Part shown: in pieces, positions 25,059-32,942 of the stretch
How positions within the stretch are numbered: the first letter of the stretch is position 1
How the letters are laid out: every line of letters starts with the position of its first letter
Assembly: GCA_020049045.1 (NCBI GenBank)
Contig: JAIFLN010000008.1
Coordinates: 1-45,155, forward strand
Source: Spirochaetota bacterium
Lineage (GTDB): Bacteria > Spirochaetota > Spirochaetia > JABEVK01
Length of the DNA: 45,155 nucleotides
Direction: 5' to 3'
Program-made: the position numbers and the translations under genes
The notes under the pieces: generated by a model
The model's input: the letters and a program-made list of their open reading frames with translations, nothing else
What the model was told of the DNA's origin: nothing
The model's database searches: none

Positions 25059-26678
25059 CTAATAGTTGGCGATGCGGTAGTCCATTTCTTTCTGCAACGT
25101 ACCCACCAGACCCTTGATGTCAAGCTTGTTCACTTCATTCACATAGGTTGTCCAGTTGGATTCGAACTTGTCGACAGGACCGGTGATGAGGATGGCGAAC
25201 CACTTTTCTGAGAGGGCATAGGCATCGTTGTAGACCTGGTCATACTTGCCTGGGTAGTTAGCCCAGTTGATGGTCCACAGCGGTGTCCAGGTGTAATTGG
25301 TGACCATGGTGTTGTTGTACAAATCACCGGGAACCTTGAGGCCCCAGGCTTTGACAAACTTCTTGTCCCAATCATCGAGCGTTGCAGCCGCCACTTCGGG
25401 GGAGTCGCTGGGGAACACGGTGTTGCCATTGGGCCAGGTGCCCCTCAGCGAGGGCCAGGGGTAACCACCCACGCCGCCTAGACCGACCTTGGCGTTGATG
25501 ATGGAATCGCTGGCATCCTGCATCTGTTTGACGGTACGGACGTATTTGCCTTTGGCGTCCACAGTGTAATGCGTACCCTTCACACCCCACTGAACCAAGG
25601 TCTGCATTTCCTCACTCACCAAGGCATTGAGGAACTTCATAATGCCCTTGGGATCTTTGGCCTTGGTGGTGATGGCGGTGCCGTCTCCCGAGGGCCGGGT
25701 CACAATGTTGGGAGTCAGCGGATCACCCTTCTTCCAGGTGATGTTGGGCAGCTGGTACCAGGTCTGACCTTCCTTGCCGGCCTTGGTCAAAGCGTCGGCA
25801 GCGGGTCCGAATTCCCACGTTGCATCCCAGAACCCTACAACGCGTCCGGAAGCCAGTTTGGCCACGTACTGGTCGTATTTCTGCACAAAGCTCTCAGGGT
25901 CGATCAGGCCCTTGGCGTGCTGCACGTTGAGGAACTGAAGCAGCTTCTTCATATCAGGAGCGATATCGCGCATGATGACTTTCTTGGTCTTCAGGTCGAC
26001 AACGGCACGTCCGTCACCGGGGTAGGCCCCCAGGTTCTCGTACATCCACTGAATGCTGTTGCGCCAGTCGTCGCGCAGAATCTCAAAACCGATGGTCTTC
26101 TGGCCGTCGATGGTGGGGTTTTCCTTGACGTACTTTTCAATCCAGGCAAAGTACTGTTCCAGGGTCTCGATCTTGGGGAAGCCAGAAGCTTCATAGGCAG
26201 CCTTGGGAAGGGCAAAGCCATCACCGATCAGGGTGCGGGGAAGGCCGGTGCCGATGGGGCTAAACGCAGGAATCGTATAGATCTTCCCGTCTTTCTGCCG
26301 GTTGCGTTTCCAGGTTTCGCCGTAAACCTTGTCGATATCCTTGCCTTCAGCCTTGAGCAGGGTGTCCAAGGGGATAAATGCTCCTGAGTCGAGCCAGGTA
26401 GGGGCGGTACCGCCTGAGGCAAGGACAATGTCCGGGTAATCGCCTGAAGCGATCATCACACCGATTTTGGTGTTGGCATCGCCCACGTAGTAGATGAACT
26501 TGAGGTCAACACCCGTCTTGTCGGAAATGATTTTTCCGATAACGGTGTCAGACATCATGGCCGGGGAATTGGCTCCCTGGGCTTGGTTTGTGTACACGGT
26601 GTACACTTTCTTGGCCTGGGCAAAGGCCCCCGTGGCTAACAAAGCGAAAATTGAGAAAGCCAACAGCAGTCTCTTCAT
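25059..26678 (-). CDS. Extracellular sugar-binding protein, LipO/YtcQ type
   Basis: A 539-residue protein. The ATG at 26678 has GGAGG 6 nt upstream, and the 13 extra upstream codons are not used. Signal peptide: MKRLLLAFSIFALLATGAFA with cleavage before QAKK; no lipobox cysteine is present, so it is probably a soluble periplasmic protein rather than a lipoprotein. The long length, TVIGKIISDKTGVDLKF and the GSAF-free C-terminus fit the type of large solute-binding proteins that serve LplB/LplC permeases. It should deliver oligosaccharides to the permeases downstream. It is divergent from the histidine kinase, whose regulator likely controls it. Confidence 0.88.
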   Translation of the reverse strand: MKRLLLAFSIFALLATGAFAQAKKVYTVYTNQAQGANSPAMMSDTVIGKIISDKTGVDLKFIYYVGDANTKIGVMIASGDYPDIVLASGGTAPTWLDSGAFIPLDTLLKAEGKDIDKVYGETWKRNRQKDGKIYTIPAFSPIGTGLPRTLIGDGFALPKAAYEASGFPKIETLEQYFAWIEKYVKENPTIDGQKTIGFEILRDDWRNSIQWMYENLGAYPGDGRAVVDLKTKKVIMRDIAPDMKKLLQFLNVQHAKGLIDPESFVQKYDQYVAKLASGRVVGFWDATWEFGPAADALTKAGKEGQTWYQLPNITWKKGDPLTPNIVTRPSGDGTAITTKAKDPKGIMKFLNALVSEEMQTLVQWGVKGTHYTVDAKGKYVRTVKQMQDASDSIINAKVGLGGVGGYPWPSLRGTWPNGNTVFPSDSPEVAAATLDDWDKKFVKAWGLKVPGDLYNNTMVTNYTWTPLWTINWANYPGKYDQVYNDAYALSEKWFAILITGPVDKFESNWTTYVNEVNKLDIKGLVGTLQKEMDYRIANY

Positions 26679-26797
26679 TCGGTACCTCCTCGATACTTGG
26701 TTCATGTGCTCTTCCATTGCAAACCCTTATGAGGCAGCCGTCAACCGATCGAATTTGCAGTCTTTCCCCCCTGAATTGCGACTCCTTTTTCTCTCCA

Positions 26798-26831
26798 TTG
26801 ACTAACTCATATTCCCGGAAAACAATGGGGC
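26798..26831 (+). promoter_or_regulatory. Possible leaderless promoter of the histidine kinase operon
   Basis: TTGACT (26798-26803), 17 bp, then AACAAT (26821-26826) ends 5 nt before the kinase ATG at 26832. No Shine-Dalgarno site is at a useful distance (a GGGG touches the start almost directly). It resembles the other short-leader promoters in this window but with a weaker -10. Confidence 0.3.
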
Positions 26832-28559
26832 ATGAGTCTTTCGTCCCGGCTATCCGTGTTTCTCAACCGAATTCCCGTGGTAAAAAAACTATTCCTCGTC
26901 TACCTTTTCTGTGTCATTCTTCCCATCGTCGGACTCGACAGCCTGTTGTATGGCACGCTGACGGAATTCCTGACAAAGCAGAAGATCGAACGCACCGAAC
27001 AGGCCCTCAAGCGCATTGCGCTGTATTTAAATGAAACCCTGCAGAACTGCCTGGTCTTAATGAACACCATTGATACCGATGCGACCCTGGGAGATTTTCT
27101 CGAACAGAATTACGATGGGATGGATGATTTCGCCGATGCCTACCGCAATACCTATGCGCCCATCCTCCAGCGGTATCTGACTCTTTATGCCCCCATCAGC
27201 AATATCGTTATTGCCACCGACAATCCCACCCTCATGAACGCCTCCTATATCCGGCAGCTGGACCAAGAAACACTCCGGGACTGGCAGCTTCCCGATTTTC
27301 CGGCTCAGAAGGACCGTTCGCAGCTTGTCACCTACCCGGCAACCAAGCAGATCTCCCTGATCCGCACCCTGGGCTACTACCACCGCCGTTACGACACCAC
27401 CAAGGTGCTCAAGGTCGATCTGTTTGACCGGGCCTTTCTTGAGATCATTCAGAATGAGCTTCTAGACGGTGCCGTCACCATCCTTGACCAGAACGGAGTT
27501 TCCGTTCTGGAATCCACCCCGGAAGGAGAGCGGCCCCGTTCCCCCGACGACTATCCCTTGACCGTGTCGCTCTTCGAGACGCTGGTCGATACACCGTGGA
27601 AACTGACAGGCCTTGTTCCCCGTGTTTCGTTGCAGGAAATTGCTGCCTCGAGCGGTATCTATGTGGTGACCATCGGCCTGTTGTCCATGGTGCTCACGGC
27701 GGTTCTGATGTTCCTGGTCGGTCAATCGATGACGGCCCGCCTGCACCGCCTGGTCTCTACCATGGACGCGTCCCAGGAACTGATCACCCGGGTTGAGACC
27801 GAAGATCCGGGCAGCGACGAGATTGGCGACCTGATCTTGGGTTACAACCGCATGGCACTTCGCATCCAGGGGTTGATCAACGACGACTATAAGCACCGTC
27901 TGAAAGAACAGGAACTTGAGCTAGCCCGAAAGCAGGCCGAGCTGCTGGCCCTGCACAGCCAGATCAATCCCCATATGCTGTTTAATACTCTTGAAGTACT
28001 GCGCATGAGGTCTATTGTGCGCCGCGACCCGGAAATCGCCGATATCCTCAAGTCGATGTCTTCGCTCTTCCGCCGCCAGCTCCATTGGACTGCGGACACG
28101 GTTACGCTGGGAGAAGAGCTGGGAGCGGTGGAAGACTTTTTGAAAATCCAGGCAGTCATCTTCGAGGAGAGGTTCACCTCTGAGGTCGAGTGCGATGGGG
28201 AATTGCTGAAGTTGCCCATCCTTCGGACCTGTATTCAGCCCTTTGTCGAAAACGCCTGCATCCACGGCATCGACAAGAAAAGCGGCGCGGTTTCTGTGTT
28301 GGTCAAGGTGACGGGCAAGGGGCGGCGTCTGGAGGTCGCGGTGAAAGACGATGGTGTGGGAGTCGATCCGACGAAGCTGGAAAATCTTCGGGCCAAACTG
28401 TTGCTGGAGTCGGCTGACACGCAATCCCTGGGTATGAGCAATGTGTTTCACCGCCTAAAATTACTGTACGGCAGTTCGTTGAAGTTTTCGCTGTCAAGTC
28501 GGAAGGGTCAAGGCTTCACTGTCAAATTCTCGTTCCCGAAGGAGTTGCCCCGTGGCTGA
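26832..28559 (+). CDS. Sensor histidine kinase, LytS/YesM type
   Basis: A 575-residue inner-membrane kinase. A first helix (residues about 20-40, LFLVYLFCVILPIVGL) and a second near 275-300 flank an extracytoplasmic sensor. A HAMP-like stretch follows, then the dimerisation segment with the phosphorylated histidine in SQINPHMLFNTLE, and a HATPase domain (FVENACIHGID, DDGVGVD and SLGMSNVFHRLKLLYG). This is the LytS/YesM family. It forms one transcript with the response regulator, overlapping by 8 bp, and faces the sugar-importer genes, so it probably senses the same or a related sugar. Confidence 0.9.
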   Translation: MSLSSRLSVFLNRIPVVKKLFLVYLFCVILPIVGLDSLLYGTLTEFLTKQKIERTEQALKRIALYLNETLQNCLVLMNTIDTDATLGDFLEQNYDGMDDFADAYRNTYAPILQRYLTLYAPISNIVIATDNPTLMNASYIRQLDQETLRDWQLPDFPAQKDRSQLVTYPATKQISLIRTLGYYHRRYDTTKVLKVDLFDRAFLEIIQNELLDGAVTILDQNGVSVLESTPEGERPRSPDDYPLTVSLFETLVDTPWKLTGLVPRVSLQEIAASSGIYVVTIGLLSMVLTAVLMFLVGQSMTARLHRLVSTMDASQELITRVETEDPGSDEIGDLILGYNRMALRIQGLINDDYKHRLKEQELELARKQAELLALHSQINPHMLFNTLEVLRMRSIVRRDPEIADILKSMSSLFRRQLHWTADTVTLGEELGAVEDFLKIQAVIFEERFTSEVECDGELLKLPILRTCIQPFVENACIHGIDKKSGAVSVLVKVTGKGRRLEVAVKDDGVGVDPTKLENLRAKLLLESADTQSLGMSNVFHRLKLLYGSSLKFSLSSRKGQGFTVKFSFPKELPRG

Positions 28560-29313
28560 CATCAAGGTGGTTCTAGCCGATGACAAGCCTTCTATTCTGA
28601 GGGGGCTTCAGGCGATTTTGGACTGGGAGAGTCTGGGTTATCATATTGCAGGAACGGCTCTCGACGGGGCTGATGCGTGGTCTATGGTGCGCGACCTGAA
28701 ACCCGACCTTTTGATCACCGATATACAGATGCCCCTGGTTGACGGACTGGAGCTGTCCCGCCGGGTGAGGTCCCTCGGTTGGAATACCCGGGTCATCATC
28801 CTGACAGGCTTTCAAGATTTCGAATACGCGCGCACGGCCCTGCGCCACGGAGTGATGGAGTTTCTGCTCAAACCTGTAGACGAAGTGGCGTTGACCGAGC
28901 TTTTGAAGAAACTGGCCTTGAAGATCGGGGAGGAGCGCGGCGGCGTTCTAAGGGATGTTCCTGTTCAGGCTGTCGATGATCAGGATATGGTCCGCCGTGT
29001 CAACCTGGCCATACGAAGCCGGTACAAAGAGAATCTGTCCATCAATGAGCTGGCGGCAGATCTGTTCATCAGTGCGGCCTATCTGGGCCAGGTGTACCGT
29101 AAAAAAACCGGACTGTCGATCAAGGACACGATCCATGCTGTGCGGGTGGAAGCTGCCAAAAAGGTCTTGGCCACCACCAGCCTGCGTATCTACGAAGTGG
29201 CGGAGCTTGTCGGCTATGTCGACGAGGAATACTTCTCAAAGAAGTTTCTAGCTTTGGTAGGTATGACCCCGATGAATTACCGCAGAAGCGTTCCTACCGA
29301 TCCACTGCTTTGA
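28552..29313 (+). CDS. Response regulator with AraC-type output domain (YesN-like)
   Basis: A 253-residue protein starting at a GTG (28552) inside the kinase gene end, with AAGGAG upstream. The receiver domain occupies residues 1-125, with the acidic pair D10-D11 and the phospho-acceptor D57 (LLITDIQMPLVDG); LTGFQDF and FLLKPVDE provide the Thr and Lys. The AraC helix-turn-helix is at about 150-250 (ELAADLFISAAYLGQVYRKK). It is shorter than usual YesN proteins, with almost no linker. It should activate transcription of the adjacent importer genes. Confidence 0.9.
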   Translation: MADIKVVLADDKPSILRGLQAILDWESLGYHIAGTALDGADAWSMVRDLKPDLLITDIQMPLVDGLELSRRVRSLGWNTRVIILTGFQDFEYARTALRHGVMEFLLKPVDEVALTELLKKLALKIGEERGGVLRDVPVQAVDDQDMVRRVNLAIRSRYKENLSINELAADLFISAAYLGQVYRKKTGLSIKDTIHAVRVEAAKKVLATTSLRIYEVAELVGYVDEEYFSKKFLALVGMTPMNYRRSVPTDPLL

Positions 29314-29340
29314 AGCAGGAACGGCAAAATCCCCGTTTGT

Positions 29341-29364
29341 CCTGGAAAAGACCAGCGTTCCAGG
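29341..29364 (+). other. Hairpin directly upstream of Rpn-like gene
   Basis: CCTGGAA, a 10-nt loop and TTCCAGG form a perfect 7-bp stem ending 8 nt before the Rpn ATG. Its 3' arm includes the first bases of the AGGAG ribosome-binding site. It may dampen translation or end transcripts from the kinase operon. A second weaker stem (AACGG/CCGTT, 29320-29337) lies before it. Confidence 0.3.
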
Positions 29365-29372
29365 AGTAGATT

Positions 29373-30344
29373 ATGGAAATGCCCCGCCCCGTGTCGGCCA
29401 CGTCTGACATTGTCTTCAAATACCTCTTCGGCAGTCAGTCGAGCACGAATCTGTTGCAGAGTTTTCTCAACGCCGTCCTTGCCGACTCCGGTGACCCTTT
29501 GCTCACTGAGCTTGAGATCACCAACCCCATCAACGATAAGCAATACTTCGATGATAAACTGACCATCATCGATGTTCGTGCCAAATCGACCGAGGGTGTT
29601 TGGGTCAATGTTGAGATTCAAGTTCGCTCTCAAACCGCCTTTCCGGAGCGCAGTCTTTTCTACTGGGCCAAGACTTACGGAGACCAGCTGGATGAGTCCC
29701 AGCTATATGGTAAACTAAAGCCGGTGATCGGCGTCAATTTGGTTGGCTTCTGTCTTTTTCCTGACGAGGTGTCGTTTCATTCCGTCTTCCAGCTCACGGA
29801 ACGTCACCGGCCCGACCTTGTTTTGACCCGCGACTGCACCCTCCATTACTTGGAACTACCGAAACTTAAACCAGCCCCCGATACCGAACTGGGCCAGTGG
29901 CTGACAGCGCTTAAAACACTGGGGAGACCTGAGGAGGAACCGCAGATGAAAGTTCTCTTGGAAAACAATCCGAACCTGACTGAACTCGCCGAACGTTATA
30001 AGAAATTTGATGGCAGCCGTGAGGCTCGTCAGGCCTACGAAGACCGAGTGAAGTACCTGCGCGATCAGGCCAACATTCTGTACACTGCCGAGGTCGAAGG
30101 CCGCGCCAAGGGCATTGCCGAAGGGCGAGTTGAAGGACGAGTTGAAGGGCGAGTTGAAGGGCGAGTTGAAGGACGAGTTGAAGGACGAGTTGAAGGACGA
30201 GTTGAAGGACGAGTTGAAGGACGAGTTGAAGGAAAACGGGAAGCGCAGATTCAGATGGTGCCATTGCTGCGGGAGGCAGGAATGTCCGACGTGGATATCC
30301 TACGAATCACGGGTCTCTCCTTGAACGATCTTGATCTGGAATGA
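29373..30344 (+). CDS. Rpn-family recombination-promoting nuclease / PD-(D/E)XK putative transposase
   Basis: A 323-residue protein with AGGAG 6 nt before its ATG. The N-terminal part (SDIVFKYLFGSQSSTNLLQSF, read as the family start) and the core (FDDKLTIIDVRAKS then VNVEIQV) form the PD-(D/E)XK nuclease fold of Rpn/transposase_31 proteins, which are often counted as transposases although they nick DNA and promote recombination. The C-terminal region contains nine perfect GRVE tetrapeptides and then MVPLLREAGMSDVDILRITG, a short tail common in this family. It is located at the edge of the sugar-uptake operon; no terminal inverted repeats that would define an insertion sequence were seen. Confidence 0.8.
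   Translation: MEMPRPVSATSDIVFKYLFGSQSSTNLLQSFLNAVLADSGDPLLTELEITNPINDKQYFDDKLTIIDVRAKSTEGVWVNVEIQVRSQTAFPERSLFYWAKTYGDQLDESQLYGKLKPVIGVNLVGFCLFPDEVSFHSVFQLTERHRPDLVLTRDCTLHYLELPKLKPAPDTELGQWLTALKTLGRPEEEPQMKVLLENNPNLTELAERYKKFDGSREARQAYEDRVKYLRDQANILYTAEVEGRAKGIAEGRVEGRVEGRVEGRVEGRVEGRVEGRVEGRVEGRVEGKREAQIQMVPLLREAGMSDVDILRITGLSLNDLDLE
30123..30230 (+). repeat. Nine 12-bp tandem repeats inside the Rpn gene
   Basis: Nine copies of a 12-bp unit, GGGCGAGTTGAA or GGACGAGTTGAA, lie in frame and encode (GRVE)9. Units vary only at the third base (units 1, 3 and 4 have GGG, the others GGA). A unit of 12 bp means copy-number change adds or removes four residues without breaking the frame; all three forward frames happen to remain open through it. 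Confidence 0.9.
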
Positions 30345-30348
30345 CGCT

Positions 30349-30819
30349 ATGTTTTCATCCTGTTCCCTTGACGCGTGGCGTGGGTCGCTTTTACTTGTCG
30401 TTGTTATTGCATTGACAGCTTGCACTGCAAAAGACCTCTCTGCAGTAAAAGAAGTCTCTCCTGGCAGTGAGACCCCGATGTTGAGCGACCTCAAATTGAA
30501 AAAGGCAGACAGCGGGAAGAGTTATGAGCTTTATAAGGGCAGTACCATCCAGATCAGCCTGGAAGGCAACCCGACCACAGGTTACCAATGGGGACTGCTT
30601 CCCGAGAGCGTCAATGACCTTATCCTCAAGCCCAATGCCGATTACAGCTTCTCGCCCGATAATTCTGCCTTATCCGGGTCTGGAGGTACGTTTGTCTTCG
30701 ATTTCATGGCGTCCAACCCGGGTGAGGCCAAACTGGTTTTTGGCTACCAGCGCAGTTGGGAAAACGACCCTTCCGCCGAAACCTGGTCCATCAACGTTAC
30801 CGTCAAGGACGTCCACTAA
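30349..30819 (+). CDS. Chagasin-like (I42) cysteine-protease inhibitor lipoprotein
   Basis: A 156-residue protein. The signal (SLLLVVVIALTA-C, Cys25) is a lipoprotein signal. The mature part has the three loops of the I42 chagasin family: NPTTGYQW, GSGGTFVF and YQRSWE. Known members block papain-like cysteine proteases. I use the ATG at 30349, 4 bp past the Rpn stop; an upstream TTG would start inside the Rpn gene. No strong ribosome-binding site is visible. A role in protecting the cell surface from host, prey or self proteases is inferred. Confidence 0.82.
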   Translation: MFSSCSLDAWRGSLLLVVVIALTACTAKDLSAVKEVSPGSETPMLSDLKLKKADSGKSYELYKGSTIQISLEGNPTTGYQWGLLPESVNDLILKPNADYSFSPDNSALSGSGGTFVFDFMASNPGEAKLVFGYQRSWENDPSAETWSINVTVKDVH

Positions 30820-30888
30820 CCGCTAACGCGATGGGGGCTGGGAGTGGGCCAAAATCTCTCCGAAGAAGTACTGAAAGGCTAACCCCCT

Positions 30889-32085
30889 TCAAAGATAGGA
30901 AAGCCACCAGTCTTTGCGGCGGGATTTGAGCTGGGCAAACCATCGGCAGAGCGGATACAAAATGAGGATTGCCAACAACCACGCCACATAGACTTGCGGC
31001 AGGTCCCAGTCCGGCAGGTAGACCGAGGCGGGCAGGTCGGTGGTCGGCCAGCTGCCGATGCCGGTGGAGGGGGGATCCTGCAGCAACCAGGTGGAAACAC
31101 CGAAGCGCAGCTGAAACCAGAGGACGGCCATCAGATGCAGCAGGAACACATGCAGGATGTAGAAGAAAAAGGGAACCTGGCCAAAGGTGGTGATGATCCG
31201 GCCCAGCGGCCCTACGGGTCTTCGAAGGATCACCCCAAGCAGAATCAGCAAAGGAGCGAAGTTGAGACCGATATACAGCAATGACGGAGGATATTTCAGG
31301 CCATTGGTAAAATCAGCCACCGTCCGCCAAAACTCGGGCCAGACGGTCCACGGGGTGGGGTTGCCGTAGAAATTTCCCAGCCGAAGAAGCACTGCCGCCA
31401 GAAAGATTCCGGACCCAACCAAAATGTAATCCCGGCGGACGGTTTCCGGCCGCGTCTTGGTCCAGCCTCCCAGCAGGAAGCCTAGAACGATGATGCCGCA
31501 CCAAGGAATAATAGGATACAGGACGTGCAAGGTCATGCTTGATACCGGATGAAGCACTCCGCCAACGTGCAGGAAGGTCCAAAGCAAACCACCAGCCTCG
31601 GCGCTGATTCCATCCAGCAAGTTGTGACCAAAGATCAGGCCCAGGGCAAAAATCCACAGGAACCAGCGGGGCAGCAGCGATACTCCGGCGAGAATGATCA
31701 TCGACCAGCCGATAGACCACAGCACGCCAAGACGGATGAACTCGGTACGGTCGCCGTTGAAGAACCACAGCAGGTTCATGATCGCCACTTCCAAAAAGAG
31801 CAGCCACACGCCTCGCGTCAGGAGGAAGACACTGCGCTTGGCAGGTTCCTGCTTGCTGGAAAAAGAAACGCCCATCCCGGCAAGGAAAATGAAGACAGGG
31901 GCGCAGATATTGGTGATCCATCGGGTCATGTAATACCAGGGGGTGGTGTTGGCAATATCTGTCGGAGAGAAAAAGGCCTGTGCTATCGAAAAGAAATCGC
32001 GGGAATGGTCGATTGCCATGACCAGCATGACCAGGCCGCGTAAAAAATCCACTGACTCCAGACGGGGTTTTTTTTCATTCAGCAT
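30889..32085 (-). CDS. DUF1624/HGSNAT-type membrane acyltransferase
   Basis: A 398-residue integral membrane protein with about ten predicted helices. The N-terminus RLESVDFLRGLVMLVMAIDH is the signature of the DUF1624/heparan-alpha-glucosaminide acetyltransferase-like family, in which His of the A-I-D-H motif is thought important. Further conserved parts are ITNICAPVFIFLAGMG and FFFYILHVFLLHL. GGAG lies 8 nt before the ATG at 32085. It probably transfers an acyl group to a sugar on the outside of the inner membrane; the substrate is unknown. The GGDEF-like gene lies 13 bp upstream on the same strand. Confidence 0.78.
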   Translation of the reverse strand: MLNEKKPRLESVDFLRGLVMLVMAIDHSRDFFSIAQAFFSPTDIANTTPWYYMTRWITNICAPVFIFLAGMGVSFSSKQEPAKRSVFLLTRGVWLLFLEVAIMNLLWFFNGDRTEFIRLGVLWSIGWSMIILAGVSLLPRWFLWIFALGLIFGHNLLDGISAEAGGLLWTFLHVGGVLHPVSSMTLHVLYPIIPWCGIIVLGFLLGGWTKTRPETVRRDYILVGSGIFLAAVLLRLGNFYGNPTPWTVWPEFWRTVADFTNGLKYPPSLLYIGLNFAPLLILLGVILRRPVGPLGRIITTFGQVPFFFYILHVFLLHLMAVLWFQLRFGVSTWLLQDPPSTGIGSWPTTDLPASVYLPDWDLPQVYVAWLLAILILYPLCRWFAQLKSRRKDWWLSYL

Positions 32086-32098
32086 TCCATTAGCTCCT

Positions 32099-32941
32099 TT
32101 ACTGCATAAAGTGGTACTTGATCCGGTCGCCACCTTCGACTTTTAAAAGGTTGACGATTTTGAACAAGGCGCTGAGGATGTCGGCGACCTGGAACCCTTT
32201 GCGGGTGACCATGACAATGGCGACGCTGAAGGTTAAAGGTCTGTTCCGACGGGCGAATTCGGCTTGAAGTTCGTCCTTAAGCTCGCCCATTTTGGCCAGG
32301 GCCGTCTGGCCATCGATCTCGTTGAGGGCAATAACAAAACGGTCCTCGTCGTAACGGTAGACCTCTGGATAGCGCTGGCGGATAAAGCGCGCGGCAACTT
32401 TGACCAGTTCGTCGCCTCGGCCCAAGCCTTCACGCTCGATGATGTCGTTATAGTGGTCAATGTCCATGTAGCACAGGCTGTACTCGTTTTCGAAAAGGCT
32501 GTTGCGCTCCTTGATCCTTTCCATAAAGAAGCGCCGGTTCCCCAGTCCCGTCAGGTAATCCCGCCGGGCAGCCGCCTGCTCCCTCAGAAGGGCTGCTTTC
32601 AGCTGCGCCACCATGAAGGCCACCAGCAGAAAAAGCACAAGGTCAATGCTCAGGTTGACCATCAGCAAGGCAAGGCCGCTGTTATCCAGGTATTTCTGGT
32701 TGGTGAAGAAATTCATCAGCGAGGCCAGGATGGACATCAGGATGCCCTGGGACCAGCCCAGGAACAGCGAGGCAAACACGACAGCAAGGGTATAAAGGAT
32801 GAAAAGATTGACCGCCGATACGTAATAATCCGCCAGACCGGTGAGCAGAATGAACAGGAGAACCATGCTGGACACCCGAAGCCGGTACGGCAGGCTGTCA
32901 TGACCGATAGCCTCAATAAGGCTTTCCCGCAAGGTTGCCAT
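32099..32941 (-). CDS. Membrane GGDEF-like protein with degenerate active-site motif
   Basis: A 280-residue protein with four or five N-terminal helices (residues about 20-115) and a C-terminal GGDEF-family domain (about 120-280; DYLTGLGNRRFF, CYMDIDHYND and the GRGDEL element). The active-site loop that should read GGDEF is DEDRF here (residues 198-202, in RYDEDRFVIAL). Both glycines and the catalytic-loop glutamate are replaced, so it is probably unable to make c-di-GMP. It may be a signalling partner or a receptor instead. The start at 32941 was chosen because it lies 1 bp beyond the stop of the S10-like gene; a longer frame runs into that gene. Confidence 0.8.
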   Translation of the reverse strand: MATLRESLIEAIGHDSLPYRLRVSSMVLLFILLTGLADYYVSAVNLFILYTLAVVFASLFLGWSQGILMSILASLMNFFTNQKYLDNSGLALLMVNLSIDLVLFLLVAFMVAQLKAALLREQAAARRDYLTGLGNRRFFMERIKERNSLFENEYSLCYMDIDHYNDIIEREGLGRGDELVKVAARFIRQRYPEVYRYDEDRFVIALNEIDGQTALAKMGELKDELQAEFARRNRPLTFSVAIVMVTRKGFQVADILSALFKIVNLLKVEGGDRIKYHFMQ

Positions 32942-32942
32942 C

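Noticed and set aside
30123..30230. CRISPR-like array
   Set aside because: The repeats are 12 bp with no spacers and are in frame in a protein gene.
29373..30344. Complete insertion sequence around the Rpn gene
   Set aside because: No terminal inverted repeats or target-site duplication were found around it.
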